Of a stretch of 64,000 bases of DNA, positions 23,781 to 36,498 are shown piece after piece. Under the pieces are notes generated by a model. The model saw only the letters and a program-made list of their open reading frames with translations. It was not told where the DNA came from and did no database searches. Source of the DNA: Ceratorhiza oryzae-sativae (lineage: Eukaryota > Basidiomycota > Agaricomycetes > Cantharellales > Ceratobasidiaceae); NCBI GenBank assembly GCA_030998015.1, contig JARWMV010000232.1, positions 806,001-870,000 of the forward strand, given 5' to 3'. The translations under genes and the position numbers were made by a program. The stretch's first letter is position 1. Each line of letters starts with the position of its first letter.

Positions 23781-24252
23781 TGGTTGTAGTTCGGGGAGTC
23801 GGCGTGGTTGGTTTATGTCACTTGTTATATGACTTGTATGCGTATCGTTTATGCGGCGACGCCATCACATGTATAGAGTAGGTTATTTATATATAATTGC
23901 GAAGTGTCTACGACCAGGTAGCGCAGCCTGCTTGCTGGGCTATCTGGGCTGCGCCAGCTGGTTGACTACAGAAAAGCCTGAAAGCTGACTGGTCGGTTGA
24001 ATATGGGCGAATCGTGGGGCTTTCCTCAGTTGGAGACAAATGTGCTCCAAATATCCAGAGATATGTGTGCAGTGCCTTTGCCAGACACAACGACGTGAAT
24101 ATACTTTCATTGCATTATGTGCAACAGAAATACATCACGTTGCCATGTGACCGTGGCTTGATTACGTCATAAACGCGACGCGCGTGAAGTGAATTGTTGA
24201 TTTTGAGGCTTAAGCGCTCAACTGATTCTTGTTTCCTCCCTCGTCCTCGATC
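23781..24252. other. SWT1 3' region and KNL1 promoter
   Basis: 472 bp between tandem plus-strand genes. AT-rich around 23880-23900 (TTATTTATATATAATT) and containing two ACGCG-type motifs just upstream of the kinetochore gene (24176-24186, AACGCGACGCGCG). In ascomycete yeasts ACGCG is the MBF cell-cycle element; its use here is only a suggestion. Confidence 0.4.
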
Positions 24253-27200
24253 ATGAACAGGCGGCAGTCGCTGGCTGTCCCGTCAAGCAGCAACAAGGAA
24301 AATACAGGAAAGGCCGCCAAGATCAAGCGTGCCCAGAGCATTGGCGGTCCTATCGATGCTTACAAGAGCAATATTGGTGCTGATGGGTTGAGTCCCAGGC
24401 GACGCAAACGGAGAAGTATGGTCAGTCACTTAACCTTGACCCGCGACATGGCTATAAACTGTTACATCTAACTAGGTGCCTCGCAAGTCGATCCTCAAGT
24501 CTCACAATGACGACGACGAGCAGACGATGGATATGACCGCCGTGGTGGGAGGTATTGGTTCAGACATAACTGGAGGCAGGAAGAGCATGTTGTCTCGCCG
24601 CGTCAGCTTCGCAGCCATGGCACAAGTTCGGTGGGTAGCTAGCTAGCTATTCCAGGACATCGCGCTGATCGATGTACATTCTTAGAATGTTTGAACCCAC
24701 TACGAACTCCAATGCCACGGCCTCCTCTCCCCACCATTCCTCATCCCCAGCTCCCAACACTCCTTCCGCACAGGCCCCTCCCGCACGTAGTCCTGTTGCT
24801 ACACGCCGAGCAAACAGTGAAGAGGTTGGCGAAGCCTCTATGGACTTAGATAACGAGACGCCCGACCGTAGCATAGATGCGGACAATAGCTTTGGCTCCG
24901 CTGGCGGAGACCCATATGATGGTGGGGAAGGAGGCGGGGAAGACAGCATGGACTTGACCGACACGTACCAAGTGGGCACGCCCTCCCGCCGCAGGTCATC
25001 TGCACCCATCCCGCCGCTTCCCCCTCTCGACCGCAGCATGACGCGCGAAAGTGACGGAGAGCAGGACGGAGATAGGAGTAGGGATAAGGATAAGGATAAC
25101 GGGGAATTCATGGTCAAGGTTGGCAAGTCGATCGCACCAAAGCGCAAGAGTGAAGCTTGGGCCGAGCTGCAAAGCATGACACACGCCGGGCCCGAATCGG
25201 ACGACGACCATACCGGCAGCACTGCCAATTCAGACTCGAATGTCGGTTTGATTCGAGGGTCACAGCAGACCATTTTTAGCTCCCAGGGCACTTACAGCTC
25301 TCATGGTACCTATAGCTCTCAGGAGAGCGCGACAGGAACGGAGCGCGATGGGGATATTCCGTTGGAGGATGCCTTGTCTCGACTTCGCGCCGTGAGGCAG
25401 AGTGTCGGCGGTGGTGCGGCTGACATGTCCATTGATGATGACGATGCCTTGTCAAACTCCAGCGGGGACTATGAAGGCGGGGGCTATGATGACGAGCGTA
25501 CAATGGATGTCACGGCTATCACCGGAGGGCTGCGGTTCCGCACAGACGATGACGATGAGGACGATGATCACTTAGCGGCCCGCGATGTTCGGATGGAAAG
25601 TGCTTCAGAGCCTGCACCAGTGGCCCCTCATGTATCTGCTCCAGCGTTTGAATTCACCCTCGGACCTGAAGCACCAAACACCTCCGAACCTGCAACCATA
25701 CCAACAACCCCTAGGCTCCCAACATTTTCGATCGATCCTCCCGCAGATGAACCCCAACCACCACCTGCCAATACCCAAGCGCCGGCTGCTCCCTTCGCGT
25801 TTAACGTGCCTTCCCCCGAAACCACTGGGAACCCAACCTCACCTCTTCCTTTGAAAACGACTCCTCCGAGCGTTCCAACACCTAACGTAACTCAGCACCC
25901 TCCAGCCTCGCATACTCTTCCACCTCCAGTTACCTTCGAGGTCTCGCAGTCGCCTGTACGACCTCAACCTGTGACATGGGCTCCTCACAGCTCACCTGCT
26001 CCGTTCCAGTTTGCTTTGCCTGAGAGTGGGACCCCTCGGCGCAGGTCGGCAGGCCTCGCTGCCAATACAACTCCGCTGCGCTCTATTACACCTGTTCCCC
26101 AAGGAACTCCCAAGGCAATCGAAACCCCGGCAAGAGCTCTATCCGCCCCCCCAACGCCCAAACGTCCGCGGGACGGGGAGGACAATGCTACTATCGATGA
26201 GCCAGCCAGGAAAAAGGTAGCACTAGCTAGTTCAGATGCCACTGCGGACAAAGGAATAGAGCCCACCACTAGTACCAGACCCGCGAAGCCTCCTCGTCGA
26301 CGCAGCTTCGCGCCTCGCGCGTCTACTGCGGGCCGCGTCGGTCGAGTTGCACAGGACCCGCTTCTACCGACAATCCCGGCTTCAAGTCCAGGTCTTGCAA
26401 GCCCAGCCCCAGCGTCTCGTGTCCAGTCTCCTGTCCCTTCGCCGCGACTAACCACCCCTTCGAGAGAATGTGAGCGCGAATTGCGTCGCCAGGCATCAGC
26501 GTCTCCTTCGCTCACCCGCGGATCACCTCGACCGGGTGCCGCCTCTCTTGACGAAATTCGAGTTTCAAGTCCTCTGCGGTCCCGCACGAGCGGCATTGGT
26601 GCAAGTATGGGAACGGGTGCCAAGTCACCTGCGCAGTGGAGGAACGGCGTGCCGAACGAAGCTGAGCTAGACGATGTATGTTTCATGTCTCTTGCCAAAA
26701 TTCTGTCTCCCAGACTGAAAAAACTTGCAGGTCCCTTCCATCTCTGCAAGCGACTTCCTGAAGATGACTCGAATCTCGTTCATGGATGGGCTCACGGTGA
26801 AGCGACGCTCAACAATCGGCCTGGGTGTGCTCAGTCGTGGGGAGAACCAGCCATCAGCCGGACTCGCGGATTATATTACCGCCATGACAGTTGGTGTACC
26901 CCAGCTCGAGACTTTCAACTATGTAAGCCATTCTGCAATGCGTGCAGCCGACTGTGATTTAGCTGAATATATGCGTGATGCTAGGCGGCGAAAGAGCTAA
27001 AGGAGTACATCTCCAACGGGAAAAAAGCAATCCGAATCCTTGAAGATGACTTGGACGCGAATAATCCATACTTGTTCAAAGAGTATCTCGCGAGTGGAGA
27101 GGAAGACCGAAGGGCTATCGAGGTATGCACTAAAAGCCCAAGCGAGTCCGGTTTAACTAAAAAACAACCATTACCAGGAAACTTTGGGCGGGCATAAGGA

Positions 27201-28553
27201 AGCGATGCGCATGCGATCAAAGATGTCGTGGTACAAGTGGAGGCACGGCTTTGTTCAAGAGATGCAAGCGGCCGCAGATCAGGAAACAGGGCTGCTTCAG
27301 CAGGTATGACGCGTCCTTGTTTGGTTTTGTAGCGTTATTACTCACAGGATTTATCATAGGATCTTGAGTCTTTGCGTTCGGTAGGGGCTCAGATCACCGA
27401 ACCCATTCCCTCATTGCGGGAACAGCATGCAAAGCTCAAGGCACAACTTGCGGCCGAGCGTGCTGCTGTTGAGGCCGTCAAAGACTGTGACCCAGAGGCA
27501 ATGGAGGAGCTCATGGCTGGAATCTCCGAGCAAAAGTGCGTACAACCCACCGAGTTAGTTACATTATGCTCACCTCGACATTTTAGTACACAAATCGAGG
27601 GCTATAAGGCTGATGTTCAGAGCAGCACAGCCAAATTGGAGAAACTCAAGGCCAAGTTGGAAGAAGTTGAGGGCGAGAAGCGCGCTCTGCTTGAACAGAT
27701 GCGGGTCCACCAAGAACAACTGGATGCGCTACATCCGACTGTTGAGATTGTGAACCTCCGAGGTTAGTGGTAATCATGGAGGTGGTATGATCCAGTCCTC
27801 ACATTCGGCTGCAGATGAATTTGAGAAGTTGCAACGCCTGCATCTCTGGCGGGCCGCTAAACTCGACGACAAATATATCGAGCTGGTATATGATAGTCGG
27901 TACCGTGTTCAAATGGAATGTGTCGCCTATCGACCCATTCCATCTCGATGTCGCATTCAAACGATTCCTCTCAAAGGTCAACAGAACGACCAATTCCCTG
28001 CTCTCACAGAGCTGGTACTTGATTTGGCGCAGACGATGCTACGACAAGCAGCGAGCCTGAACTTGAAGAAGGTATGTACTTGTTGTGCTAGTTTCTATCG
28101 AGAAGCCCTAATCGAATATACTCTTAGGTTGTAAGGATGCTTGGCCGCTTGTGGACATCTATTTCACATCTGCGGTGTAACTTGCGGTTACTGGCTATGA
28201 AATATCCAGTGACGGTTGTCCGAACAAGTAGCGGCTTCGGCTTCAAAGCCGTCACTTGCGTACGATTCCCTCGTTCTAAAGGCCTTGCAAAGATAGCATT
28301 CTCTGCTGGCGAGCAGCATGTCCGTGAATGGGGGAGACAGTTGCACACTATGGGAGCTGATGTGGATATTGTGTATGGAAATCTTGAGTGAGTTGGTCCA
28401 GCGTAGTTTTCTGACTGTTTCTAACCACAATAACCCAGTCGCAACCTCATCCTGGAAGTTGTGAGAGAGCGTATATCCGAGGCCGTTATCGAGGAAAGTT
28501 ATGGTCTCATGCTAGATGCGTGTGCAGACGCAGTTGCCTGCGCAGAAGAGTAA
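24253..28553 (+). CDS. SPC105: KNL1/Spc105/Spc7 outer-kinetochore scaffold
   Basis: Scaffold of the KMN network that docks PP1 and the Bub1/Bub3 checkpoint. Exon 1 starts MNRRQSLAVPSSSNKENTG. Exon 2 carries SILK (24488-24499) and RVSF (24599-24610), the two PP1-docking motifs of the family. MELT-like phospho-motifs are visible: MDMT (24527), MDLT (24948) and MDVT (25503). The large exon 24672-26671 is a disordered Ser/Pro-rich segment, then an intron leads to VPSISASDFLKMTRISFMDG, the start of the conserved Spc7 domain. Coiled coil follows (EQHAKLKAQLAAERAAVEAV; KLEKLKAKLEEVEGEKRALL) and then a C-terminal RWD-like region, ending ADAVACAEE. Nothing is broken. Convergent with ADE1. Confidence 0.93.
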
Positions 28554-28660
28554 ATAGTTACTGCAAAACCACTACTGTCCTTACTGAGCTCATTTATGTC
28601 ATGTGTGTATTGTAACTGTATTTCGTGTCTATCTTCGGGACTGCACTATTATTTGGAAGA

Positions 28661-29820
28661 TTATTTGGAGTTTGATGTCAATAGATCCCATGCCTCCTGG
28701 TATCGTTTGCGTGTTCCCCGCACGACATCTTCGGTCATCGTCCAACCCCGGCCATCCTTGCCGTTCTCGAGTCCCTTCTTGAAACCCTCTGCAGTGAGCC
28801 AATCTCGCAGATATTGTTTGTCGAAACTCGGTTGGGATTTCCCTAAGGACAGGATCCCACTTGTAAATTTGAGTTAAAGCACTCGAAATATGTGCACGTA
28901 CCAGGTTCGTACCCATCTGCAGGCCAGTAACGAGACGAATCCGGAGTCAAAACCTCGTCAATCAGGATTAACTGCGGCTGTTGTCCTTCCGCCTCGATCA
29001 AACCAAACTCGAATTTCGTGTCGGCAAGAATCACACCGCGACCTGCAGCATACTCGGCGGCCTCTTTATATATCTGAACAGCTACAGAGGAGATCTTGTC
29101 ATACAATTCTTTCCCGACAAGATCTGCGGCTATCTGCGGGTTAATCGAATACCATTCAGAAGAAATCCCCGGCAATAACTTGCCTCGATCGGGGTGAATG
29201 TTCTCATCGTGCTGTCCTTGTTCGGCTTTCGTCGAAGGTGTGAATAATGGTTCGGGAAGTTTTTCCGATTCAACCAAGCCTTGGGGGACCTGGATCCCAT
29301 GTATTGTTCCAGAACGCTTGTACTCGGACCATGCGGATCCTATGTATAAATCTTGGGTTTCGATTGTCGCACAAGCAAAGCCTAGCGGGACGCACCAGTA
29401 ATGTACCCCCTGACAATCGCTTCGAGGGGAATAACCTTGGCCTTCTTGACGAGCATTGTCCGCCCTTGTAGTACGTCCTTGTACTGGCGTACTTCGGGAG
29501 GCATCTTCTCCACATCGGCCGTGATAAGGTGATTCGGAATGATCTTTTCAAGGCGATGGAACCAGAAAAGGGCAAGTTGGCTGAGGATGATGCCTTTTCC
29601 AGGTATATCCTATACAAAGCATAAAAGAGCACGATTTACGACGGAGGATTGGGCCACCAACATTTTTCAAAATTACATCATAGGCACTGATTCGGTCGGT
29701 CGCCACAAAAAGCAGGGCAGTAGGGTCTGAGGTTGAATAAATATCCCGTACTTTGCCTTGAGAGACCAGGGTGAGACCAGGCAGGAGATCTTTGGTGGAC
29801 GTGATGGCAGAAGCAGACAT
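28661..29820 (-). CDS. ADE1: SAICAR synthetase (phosphoribosylaminoimidazole-succinocarboxamide synthase)
   Basis: Purine biosynthesis enzyme that joins aspartate to CAIR using ATP. Starts MSASAITSTKDLLPGLTLVS, then SQGKVRDIYS (ATP-binding loop), FVATDRISAYDVIL, IPGKGIILSQLALFWF, EAIVRGYITGSAWSEY (the SAICAR synthetase signature), and LADTKFEFGL followed by LIDEVLTPDSSRYWP, the second signature. The C-terminal exon (SQPSFDKQYLRDWLTAEGFK) completes the domain and ends SNSK before the TAA at 28661. Monofunctional, as in other fungi; about 300 residues; three or four introns. Its stop lies about 107 bp from the KNL1 stop, and the start lies about 220 bp from the Snf2 stop. Confidence 0.96.
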
Positions 29821-30043
29821 CTTGGGAAACTTGAAAGAGTCGGGTCGAATCGGACCGTCGGATATAAAGGATCAACGCAAATCAATTAGCCAGATCAGGG
29901 AAGGGACATTGGCTCAAAAACAGCGGAGTATAGACATTTAGTACGAAGGCTAGAAAAAATTTATCAAAAACAGAAGATGGCCCAAGAATCAGCGAATAAG
30001 AGTACAACAGACACTGGACAATGATAGCACAGCAACTCTAAAC

Positions 30044-33000
30044 CTAGTCATCGTCGTTGCTCGACAGGTACTCCTCATCGCTTACAGAGGTTTTGCGAGA
30101 CTGCTTGGAATGACCAGGTGCACGCGGTGCGGGCTCATCATCGTCAGCTGCGGAAAGGGGAGAAGTGTTTCCAGGATTGACCGGGTCTGCGCCCGGCATA
30201 TCCGTACCAGCAGTCTCACGAAGGAAAGTAGCCTCTAGGAGTTTCTGCATTTCATCCGCGTCTTCGTATACCAGGGAACCTTCCTATAGATCGAAAATCT
30301 TTCCGTCAGCGAACAGCGTGAATGCTAATCTGAGGCTACAAACCTGATTGTAGTGGCGAGCGTTGTTAAACATAAGTCGCCAATCATCACGGAAGGCGGT
30401 CACAGTTTTGTAGTACCCGCTGCTCATTCGTTTTCGAATTTGAGCCATCGCGATAGGTTTCTCGATGAGCTGTACCACGAGGTGCACGTCAGAACGAAGA
30501 GAATATGAGAAGGTAGGCAGGACATAATTACCTCATAGTAGTCAGGATAATCGGCACGGTTGGGCAAGTCTTTAAACAGCCCGCAACGCTGACGTCCGTC
30601 ATCGGTCAACAGTTGTTGGACGGCCTGGTAACAAACTGTGAACGCGGCTTTCATCCGTTCTCGCATTGCGGGGGGCACAGGAGGCACGCCCGCATTTGGA
30701 TTCTGAGTCCTGCGTCGCTTCTAAACACAATCATCAGGTCAACTTGGGACGAGACGATCGAATAAATATCCATACCTGGTCGCGCACCGAATCATCGTCC
30801 TCATCCGAGGAAGGCTCAGGCGATTGGGCTTTGCCTCGCTTGCGTTTGCTAGCATTGTCATCGGCCCTGCTCTTGCCTTTGCCTTTTCTATTCCTCTTGC
30901 TCTTGTCATCCGGAGCAGGAGTGTTCGACCCGCTTGCTTCATCGCGTCCAAGTCGGCTCACAGCCCGACTTCTCCTGGCAGGCAAGTCATCAAAGTCATC
31001 CAAGTCCTCGCCTTCCTCAAGCGCCTACACCATATCTTCAGAACTGAATGTAGACAAGAATGGCAAAGTCTTACCATCGCCCACTGGTCATCCGTCAGGC
31101 CATCGTTGTACGACACGGCCTTGCGCTCACGCGCCCCACGACCCACAGCCTTCAATTCAGTCTCGGGAGGCTCGTACGGCTCGTCACGCTGGTACACCTC
31201 AGGCAGCTCCTGGAAGGTGATCATCCGTTCGGGCTTAGGACCACGGTTTCCAGCTTCGCGCCACTCGCGGTCTTCGGCGAGGTCGCGCTCATAATCCATA
31301 CTCTTGAACCGCTCGAGCTCTGCGTCCGTACGAGCGATGATCTGGTTGATCTCATCATCGTCCATAACCGCGTCCTCGTTGACCTCCTCATTGTCAGCTT
31401 CTAACATCATACGCAGCACCGCCTCGGACTCGGCCGCGCTCGATTGATTATCGAATCGACCAGCTTGGATGACCTTTCCATCCATGTCTAGCTTTTGCTT
31501 GGCACGAGCCAACATGTGTTCTTCAACACTACGCTCAGTGATGAACCGAAGAATCACGACCGCATTCTTTTGACCGATACGATGCGCACGATCTTGAGCC
31601 TGCAAGTCGGCGTGGGGATTCCAATCGGAATCATAGCTGTAATGTCAAACAAACATTTAGTATTGCAGAATAATTGAGCATGTTTAACAAAATGACACAC
31701 ATAATGACTGTATCCGCGGTCTGCAAGTTCAAACCCAAGCCACCAGCACGTGTGGACAGCAAAAACACGTCATATGGCGAGTTCGGTGCATTGAAGGCTT
31801 TAAGCAGGTCGGCACGATCATCTGGCTTGGTTCCACCATCCAATCGAAGGAATTTGTATCCACGAAGCGACATGTAGTCCTCGAGGATATTCATCACTTG
31901 CGTCATTTGGAAGAACATCAAAACCTGCGTGCCAGTTAACAAGGCGCATCAACGGACGGTAAACACGAGTCTCACTCGATGCTTGAATGCAAACAATTTG
32001 GGCAAAATGCGGTCCAGAAGCGCGACTTTACCGGACGCACGATAGACCAGCGAGTTTAGCGACCTGCTTGGGTTGATCGTGTCCTCGACCTCTGGGAATA
32101 CAAACGGATGCTGGCAAATCTTTCGGAGCTGCATGACCGTGTTGTTCAAGCCTTTGATCCCACCTTGTTTGCTGTAGTCGAGTAGCTGGCTGAGAAAAAA
32201 CGGAAATACAAGACAACAAACGTACTCACTTCTTGGGATCCTTAGTTTCAGTGAACAACATCCCGTGTTTTTTGAACTGCATGTACAGTTGGCTTTGCAA
32301 TGCGCTCATCTTGCATTTGATAACCTTTTCAATTTTGTCTGGAAGTTCGCTCTCCACATCCTTTTTCAACCGACGAAGCAAGAAGGGTCGCAACACCTAG
32401 CCATCACTAAGTTACTACCTACATCACCTTGGCAAATATAAATCGAACATACCTTGTGCAAGCGCCTGATAATAAGAAGCGCCTCTTCTTCGTTCAACTC
32501 GATCTTGTCTCCCGTGCCCGAGTTGGCAAACGGCGTATTGAACCATTCGTCAAACGACTTGACACTATTGAAGATCTTGGGAAGCGCAAAGTTGAGCAAG
32601 GCCCAAAGTTCAGGCAGGTTATTCTGGAAACGTAGCGGTTAGTGAGGTGCATAAGTAGGCCGTTACGAGACGTACCTGAAGCGGAGTACCAGTCAAAATC
32701 AGGCGATACCTCGACGAGTAATACTGGTTGAGAGTTAGCGAGAGCCGACTCTGCGTGTTCTTCATACGATGTCCCTCGTCTACACTCAGTTAGTGTCCGC
32801 ATTCTCTTCCAGTCAAGCGGAGCGAACCTACCGATAATCATATGCACCCACTTGATCTTACTCAAGAACGGCCTGTCCTTGATGATATACTCAAACGTTG
32901 TCAACAGCACCTGGAAGTTCTGGGCGCGCAGATTGAGCTGAATCTGCCTTCGAACAGTTGGCGAGCCCTTGTAAACGACCGTGACAATTGACGGGGCCCA

Positions 33001-34981
33001 TTTCGAAAACTCGAGCGTCCAGTTGGTCAGAGTTGAGAGCGGAACAATGACCAAGTAAGGGCCGTGGAGTTTCTTGCGCTCGACCAGAAACGAGACTAGG
33101 GAAATGGTTTGAATGGTTTTACCCAAACCCTACGAGTAGAGATGTTAAATTTAGTATCTAAAAAATATGCTAATATCTACAGGACTTACCATCTCGTCTG
33201 CAAGAATACCATTCAAACGATTGTTATACAAACTGACCATCCATTGGAGACCCTTCATCTGGTATTCCTTCAACTTGCCACCAACTAGAATGCTCGGTTG
33301 CGTCGTGATCTTCTCTGAGATACGATGGGCGACAGCATAGTAATCAACCTTGCCCTTGTCCTCACTGGGGTCGTCCAGACGTGCGGCACCAAACGTCGCT
33401 TCGCTTGTTGGGCCATCCTCCGTTTCGAATGGAATAGGTGGAGCGTCACGGTGAATGTCATCGTTTTGCTGGGCGAGGACCGCCTGGGCCAACGAGTCAA
33501 GATAGGAATCCGTTTGCTTGATGAGGTGAGTGATACGGGTATCCTTGGCAGTGTCGATAAGCTTGAGATAGGCCTCTGAGGTAGCAAATGTGTTAGAAGA
33601 GAGAGCAGAAAGGGAAGTGAAAGCGAACCTTCGTCGTCCGCCTTGAGCGCCTTGAGACGCTCCTTCGAGATACGCTCGATACGCTTTTGCTCCTCTTTTT
33701 CAGCGACTGTATGGAATTGTAGCACTGCTCGCCCCATCTTGCCCATTCTCGCCCTCGCGTTTTGGTTTGTAGCAAGGATCTCTCGTCCGTGCGCGACGAT
33801 CGTCCCAAGATAGTCCAAGTGTTTTTGTTTGGCACGGCGTTCACGTTCTTTGCGTTGTTGACGCTCCAAAAGCTCAGTGTGGCGAACATCTCGAAGCACA
33901 GGACGACGGAATCGACGAATAGAACTCCTATCGGCAGGGAGAGCAGTCGCTTCGTACAGCCCGTTGGCAACAGTCCGGCGCAGCGCCTGTTGACGTGCAC
34001 GGAGCTGGAGACTCTTGAGTTCGATCAACGCTCGTAGTTTACCATGCGCGCTTGCTGAGGGGTGAATGACGACAGCGCCATCCCCTGCTACTGGGTCGTT
34101 CTCAGTTTCTCCTTCTGGCTCGCCCATGGTGCTGGGGAGAGCGGAGAGTTCGCGTATACGCTGGGCGATCCGGGCGTCGATGAACCGCTCGCGCGTCTGT
34201 TGGAGGGCGAAAGGGTCCATACCAAGAGGGGTGATGCTAGGAACGATCGCACGAGAGTTTTTAGCGGTCGCAAGACGAGCGGTAGGGTGGGTGTAGGCAT
34301 TGTATGGATAAATGAGTGAACTGGTGTCATTCTCGAGAAGGTTACCAGGCGGAGCGGTCAACTGGTTGCTGGTATCCTCCGCGTCGGCGCCGGGCTTGGC
34401 GTCGGCATTAGAAGAGGGGAAGATAGACTGTTGGATATCAAGGGGCACTGGCATTCCGCGTTGGAGATACTTCCATGCCGAGATCTGAGACCGGAGGGTG
34501 CTGAGCTGGTTTTGGTTGAAGGTGATGGGCGTGGGTGGCGAATGGGGAGGGCTCGGTGCAGCAGTATGGCCGTTGGTATTTGCAGTCGAGGTTGAGATGT
34601 CGAGTGCAGGTTTGCTGGGGGTGGGCGCCGCGACTTGTCCGGCCGCGAGCTGAGCCTGCGCCTGCGCCTGGGCTTGTTGCGCTTGAGCTGGGCGAGTGAG
34701 ATGTGTGAAAGAGAGGATAGCAGGCGACATACCAGAGCGAGCCATCTGCATGCGCTTGAACATATTGAGGTACTGGGTGATGTTCTGGAGCTCCTGACTC
34801 GACTGGAGCGTATGACCCGCTTGCTTGAGTGCATTCGAGCGCTGGAAACCGCCTGAGCCACAGTGGGAAAAAAGGTGTGGAGAGCACCTACATTGACCAA
34901 ATTCTGGAGTCCCTCGCGGGTCATGAGGTGGACCGGCGGAAACTGGGTGTTGCCCGCCATCTGAGGCGTTGGAGTCGACAT
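30044..34981 (-). CDS. SWI/SNF-type chromatin remodelling ATPase (Snf2/Sth1)
   Basis: Catalytic subunit of a SWI/SNF or RSC complex in the nucleus. Starts [20 protein letters not shown]. Domains in order: QLQ motif ([18 protein letters not shown]), HSA-type helix ([20 protein letters not shown]), SNF2 helicase with Walker [21 protein letters not shown] box, [17 protein letters not shown], helicase C-terminal lobe ([43 protein letters not shown]), SnAC-like acidic/basic segment ([17 protein letters not shown]), and a bromodomain ([32 protein letters not shown]). Acidic end YLSSNDDD. Roughly a dozen short introns; the first joins LVNVG to [12 protein letters not shown] through a 36-bp intron. 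Snf2 versus Sth1 cannot be separated by eye. Confidence 0.96.
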
Positions 34982-35125
34982 GGAAGCAGCAGAGCGCAAG
35001 TTGCCCTCACTGCTGTGTTCGCTGCCACGTGACCCGTTTGGGTTGTTTGGTCCCGCGTGGCGCCTCCCTGTTGCCAACATCCCGTCCGCAACCTCTCTCT
35101 CACTCCCAACACCAACCGTACCGAC
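34982..35125. promoter_or_regulatory. 144-bp bidirectional promoter between Snf2/Sth1 and septin
   Basis: Only 144 bp separate the two divergent ATGs, so both 5' UTRs and core promoters must fit or overlap here. It is GC-rich, with no TATA box seen, and contains CACGTGAC at about 35026-35033, an E-box-like CACGTG element. Confidence 0.5.
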
Positions 35126-36498
35126 ATGGCTTACCGACACCGCGGCCGCAAAAACGTCAAAAAGGGCGTCCAGTTCACGCTCATGGTAGTCGGTCAGTTT
35201 TATTCGTTTTTTATGCACTTTTCGCCCAAGCTGACGGACAACGCTAGGCGCGAGCGGCACCGGCCGAACCACGTTCGTCAACACGCTCTGCGAGTCCGAG
35301 GTCCTCCCGCCCAAGATCTCCGACAACCCAGAGACGGCCCACATTGAAGAGGGAATCAAGATCAAGCCGGTCACCGTTGGTTCGTCCCTCTCCAAGCTCA
35401 CGCGTCTTTTCTCCGAACTGAACCTGTTTTTTTCTAGAATTGGAAGAAGATGGCGTGCGCATCGCGCTGACCATCGTTGACACACCTGGCTTTGGCGACA
35501 ACATTGACAACGAATCTTCTTTCCAAGAGATTGTTGGCTACCTTGAGCGTCAGTACGACGACATTCTTGCGGAAGAGTCGCGTATCAAGCGTAACCCACG
35601 CTTCCGCGACAACCGCATCCATGCCTTGCTCTACTTTATCCCTCCCACCGGACACGCGTCAGTTCACATTCTTCTCAAATGTTGCGTTTGTAAAGTTGAC
35701 TCTTCTTGAATAACAGGCTGCGCGAGATGGACATCGAGCTTATGCGCCGCCTTTCGCCGCGCGTCAATGTCATTCCTGTCATTGGTAAAGCCGACTCATT
35801 GACCCCGTCCGAGCTCAAGGGCTTTAAAAAACGCGTCATGGAGGATATCGAGTACTACGGAATCCCAGTTTACAACTTCCCCTATGACGTTGAGGAAGAT
35901 GACGAGGAGACCATCCAGGACAACTCGGAGCTCCGTGCCCTCCTTCCTTTTGCCATCGTCGGAAGCGGGGACGAGGTTGAGATTGATGGACAGCCCGTTA
36001 GGGCACGCATCTACCCTTGGGGCATTGTCGAGGTCGACAACCCTAAGCACTCTGACTTTTCGAGGTTGCGCTCTGCTTTGCTCAAGTAAGTTTCTCGTTC
36101 GATGTTCAAACAAACATGTGCTGATGGCGTATTGGCTAGCTCTCACCTGACGGATCTCAAGTCTCTCACTCATGACGTACTCTATGAGACTTACCGTACC
36201 GAGAAGCTTTCTCGCACAGTTCACTCTGAGACTGATTCGTCTATCCTTCCCGAGGACCTTGCTACCCAGAGCGTACGCCTCAAGGAGGAACAGCTCCGCC
36301 GCGAAGAGGAAAAGGTGGGCATATCTTGCTTCATTCTCAATGCATCCGACCCTGACTTTTTCTCCACAGCTCCGCGAGATCGAACTCAAGGTCCAGCGCG
36401 AGATCAACGAGAAGCGTCAAGAGTTGCTGGCCAAGGAAGAGTCGCTCCGCAACCTCGAGAGCAGGCTCGCACAGCAGGGCTCTCAGGGCGAATTCTAA
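35126..36498 (+). CDS. CDC11: Septin, Cdc11 type
   Basis: GTP-binding cytoskeletal protein that forms hetero-octamer filaments at the septum and growth sites. Starts MAYRHRGRKNVKKGVQFTLM. The G1 motif GASGTGRTTFVNTL is split by an intron after the first Gly. G3 is DTPGFGDNIDN and G4 is GKADSLTPSELK. The septin unique region and family features match Cdc11 more than Cdc12, for example RQYDDILAEESRIKRNPRFR and PVYNFPYDVEEDDEET. The C-terminal coiled coil is short (EEQLRREEEKLREIELKVQR; EINEKRQELLAKEESLRNLE). Six exons or so; ends QGSQGEF. Clean gene. Shares its short promoter with the Snf2-type gene. Confidence 0.95.

Noticed and set aside
24647..25291. Long minus-strand open frame opposite the KNL1 gene
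   Set aside because: Antisense shadow of the Ser/Pro-rich exon; the plus strand carries conserved KNL1 motifs.
25985..26749. 254-codon minus-strand open frame opposite KNL1
   Set aside because: Also a shadow of the biased-composition exon.
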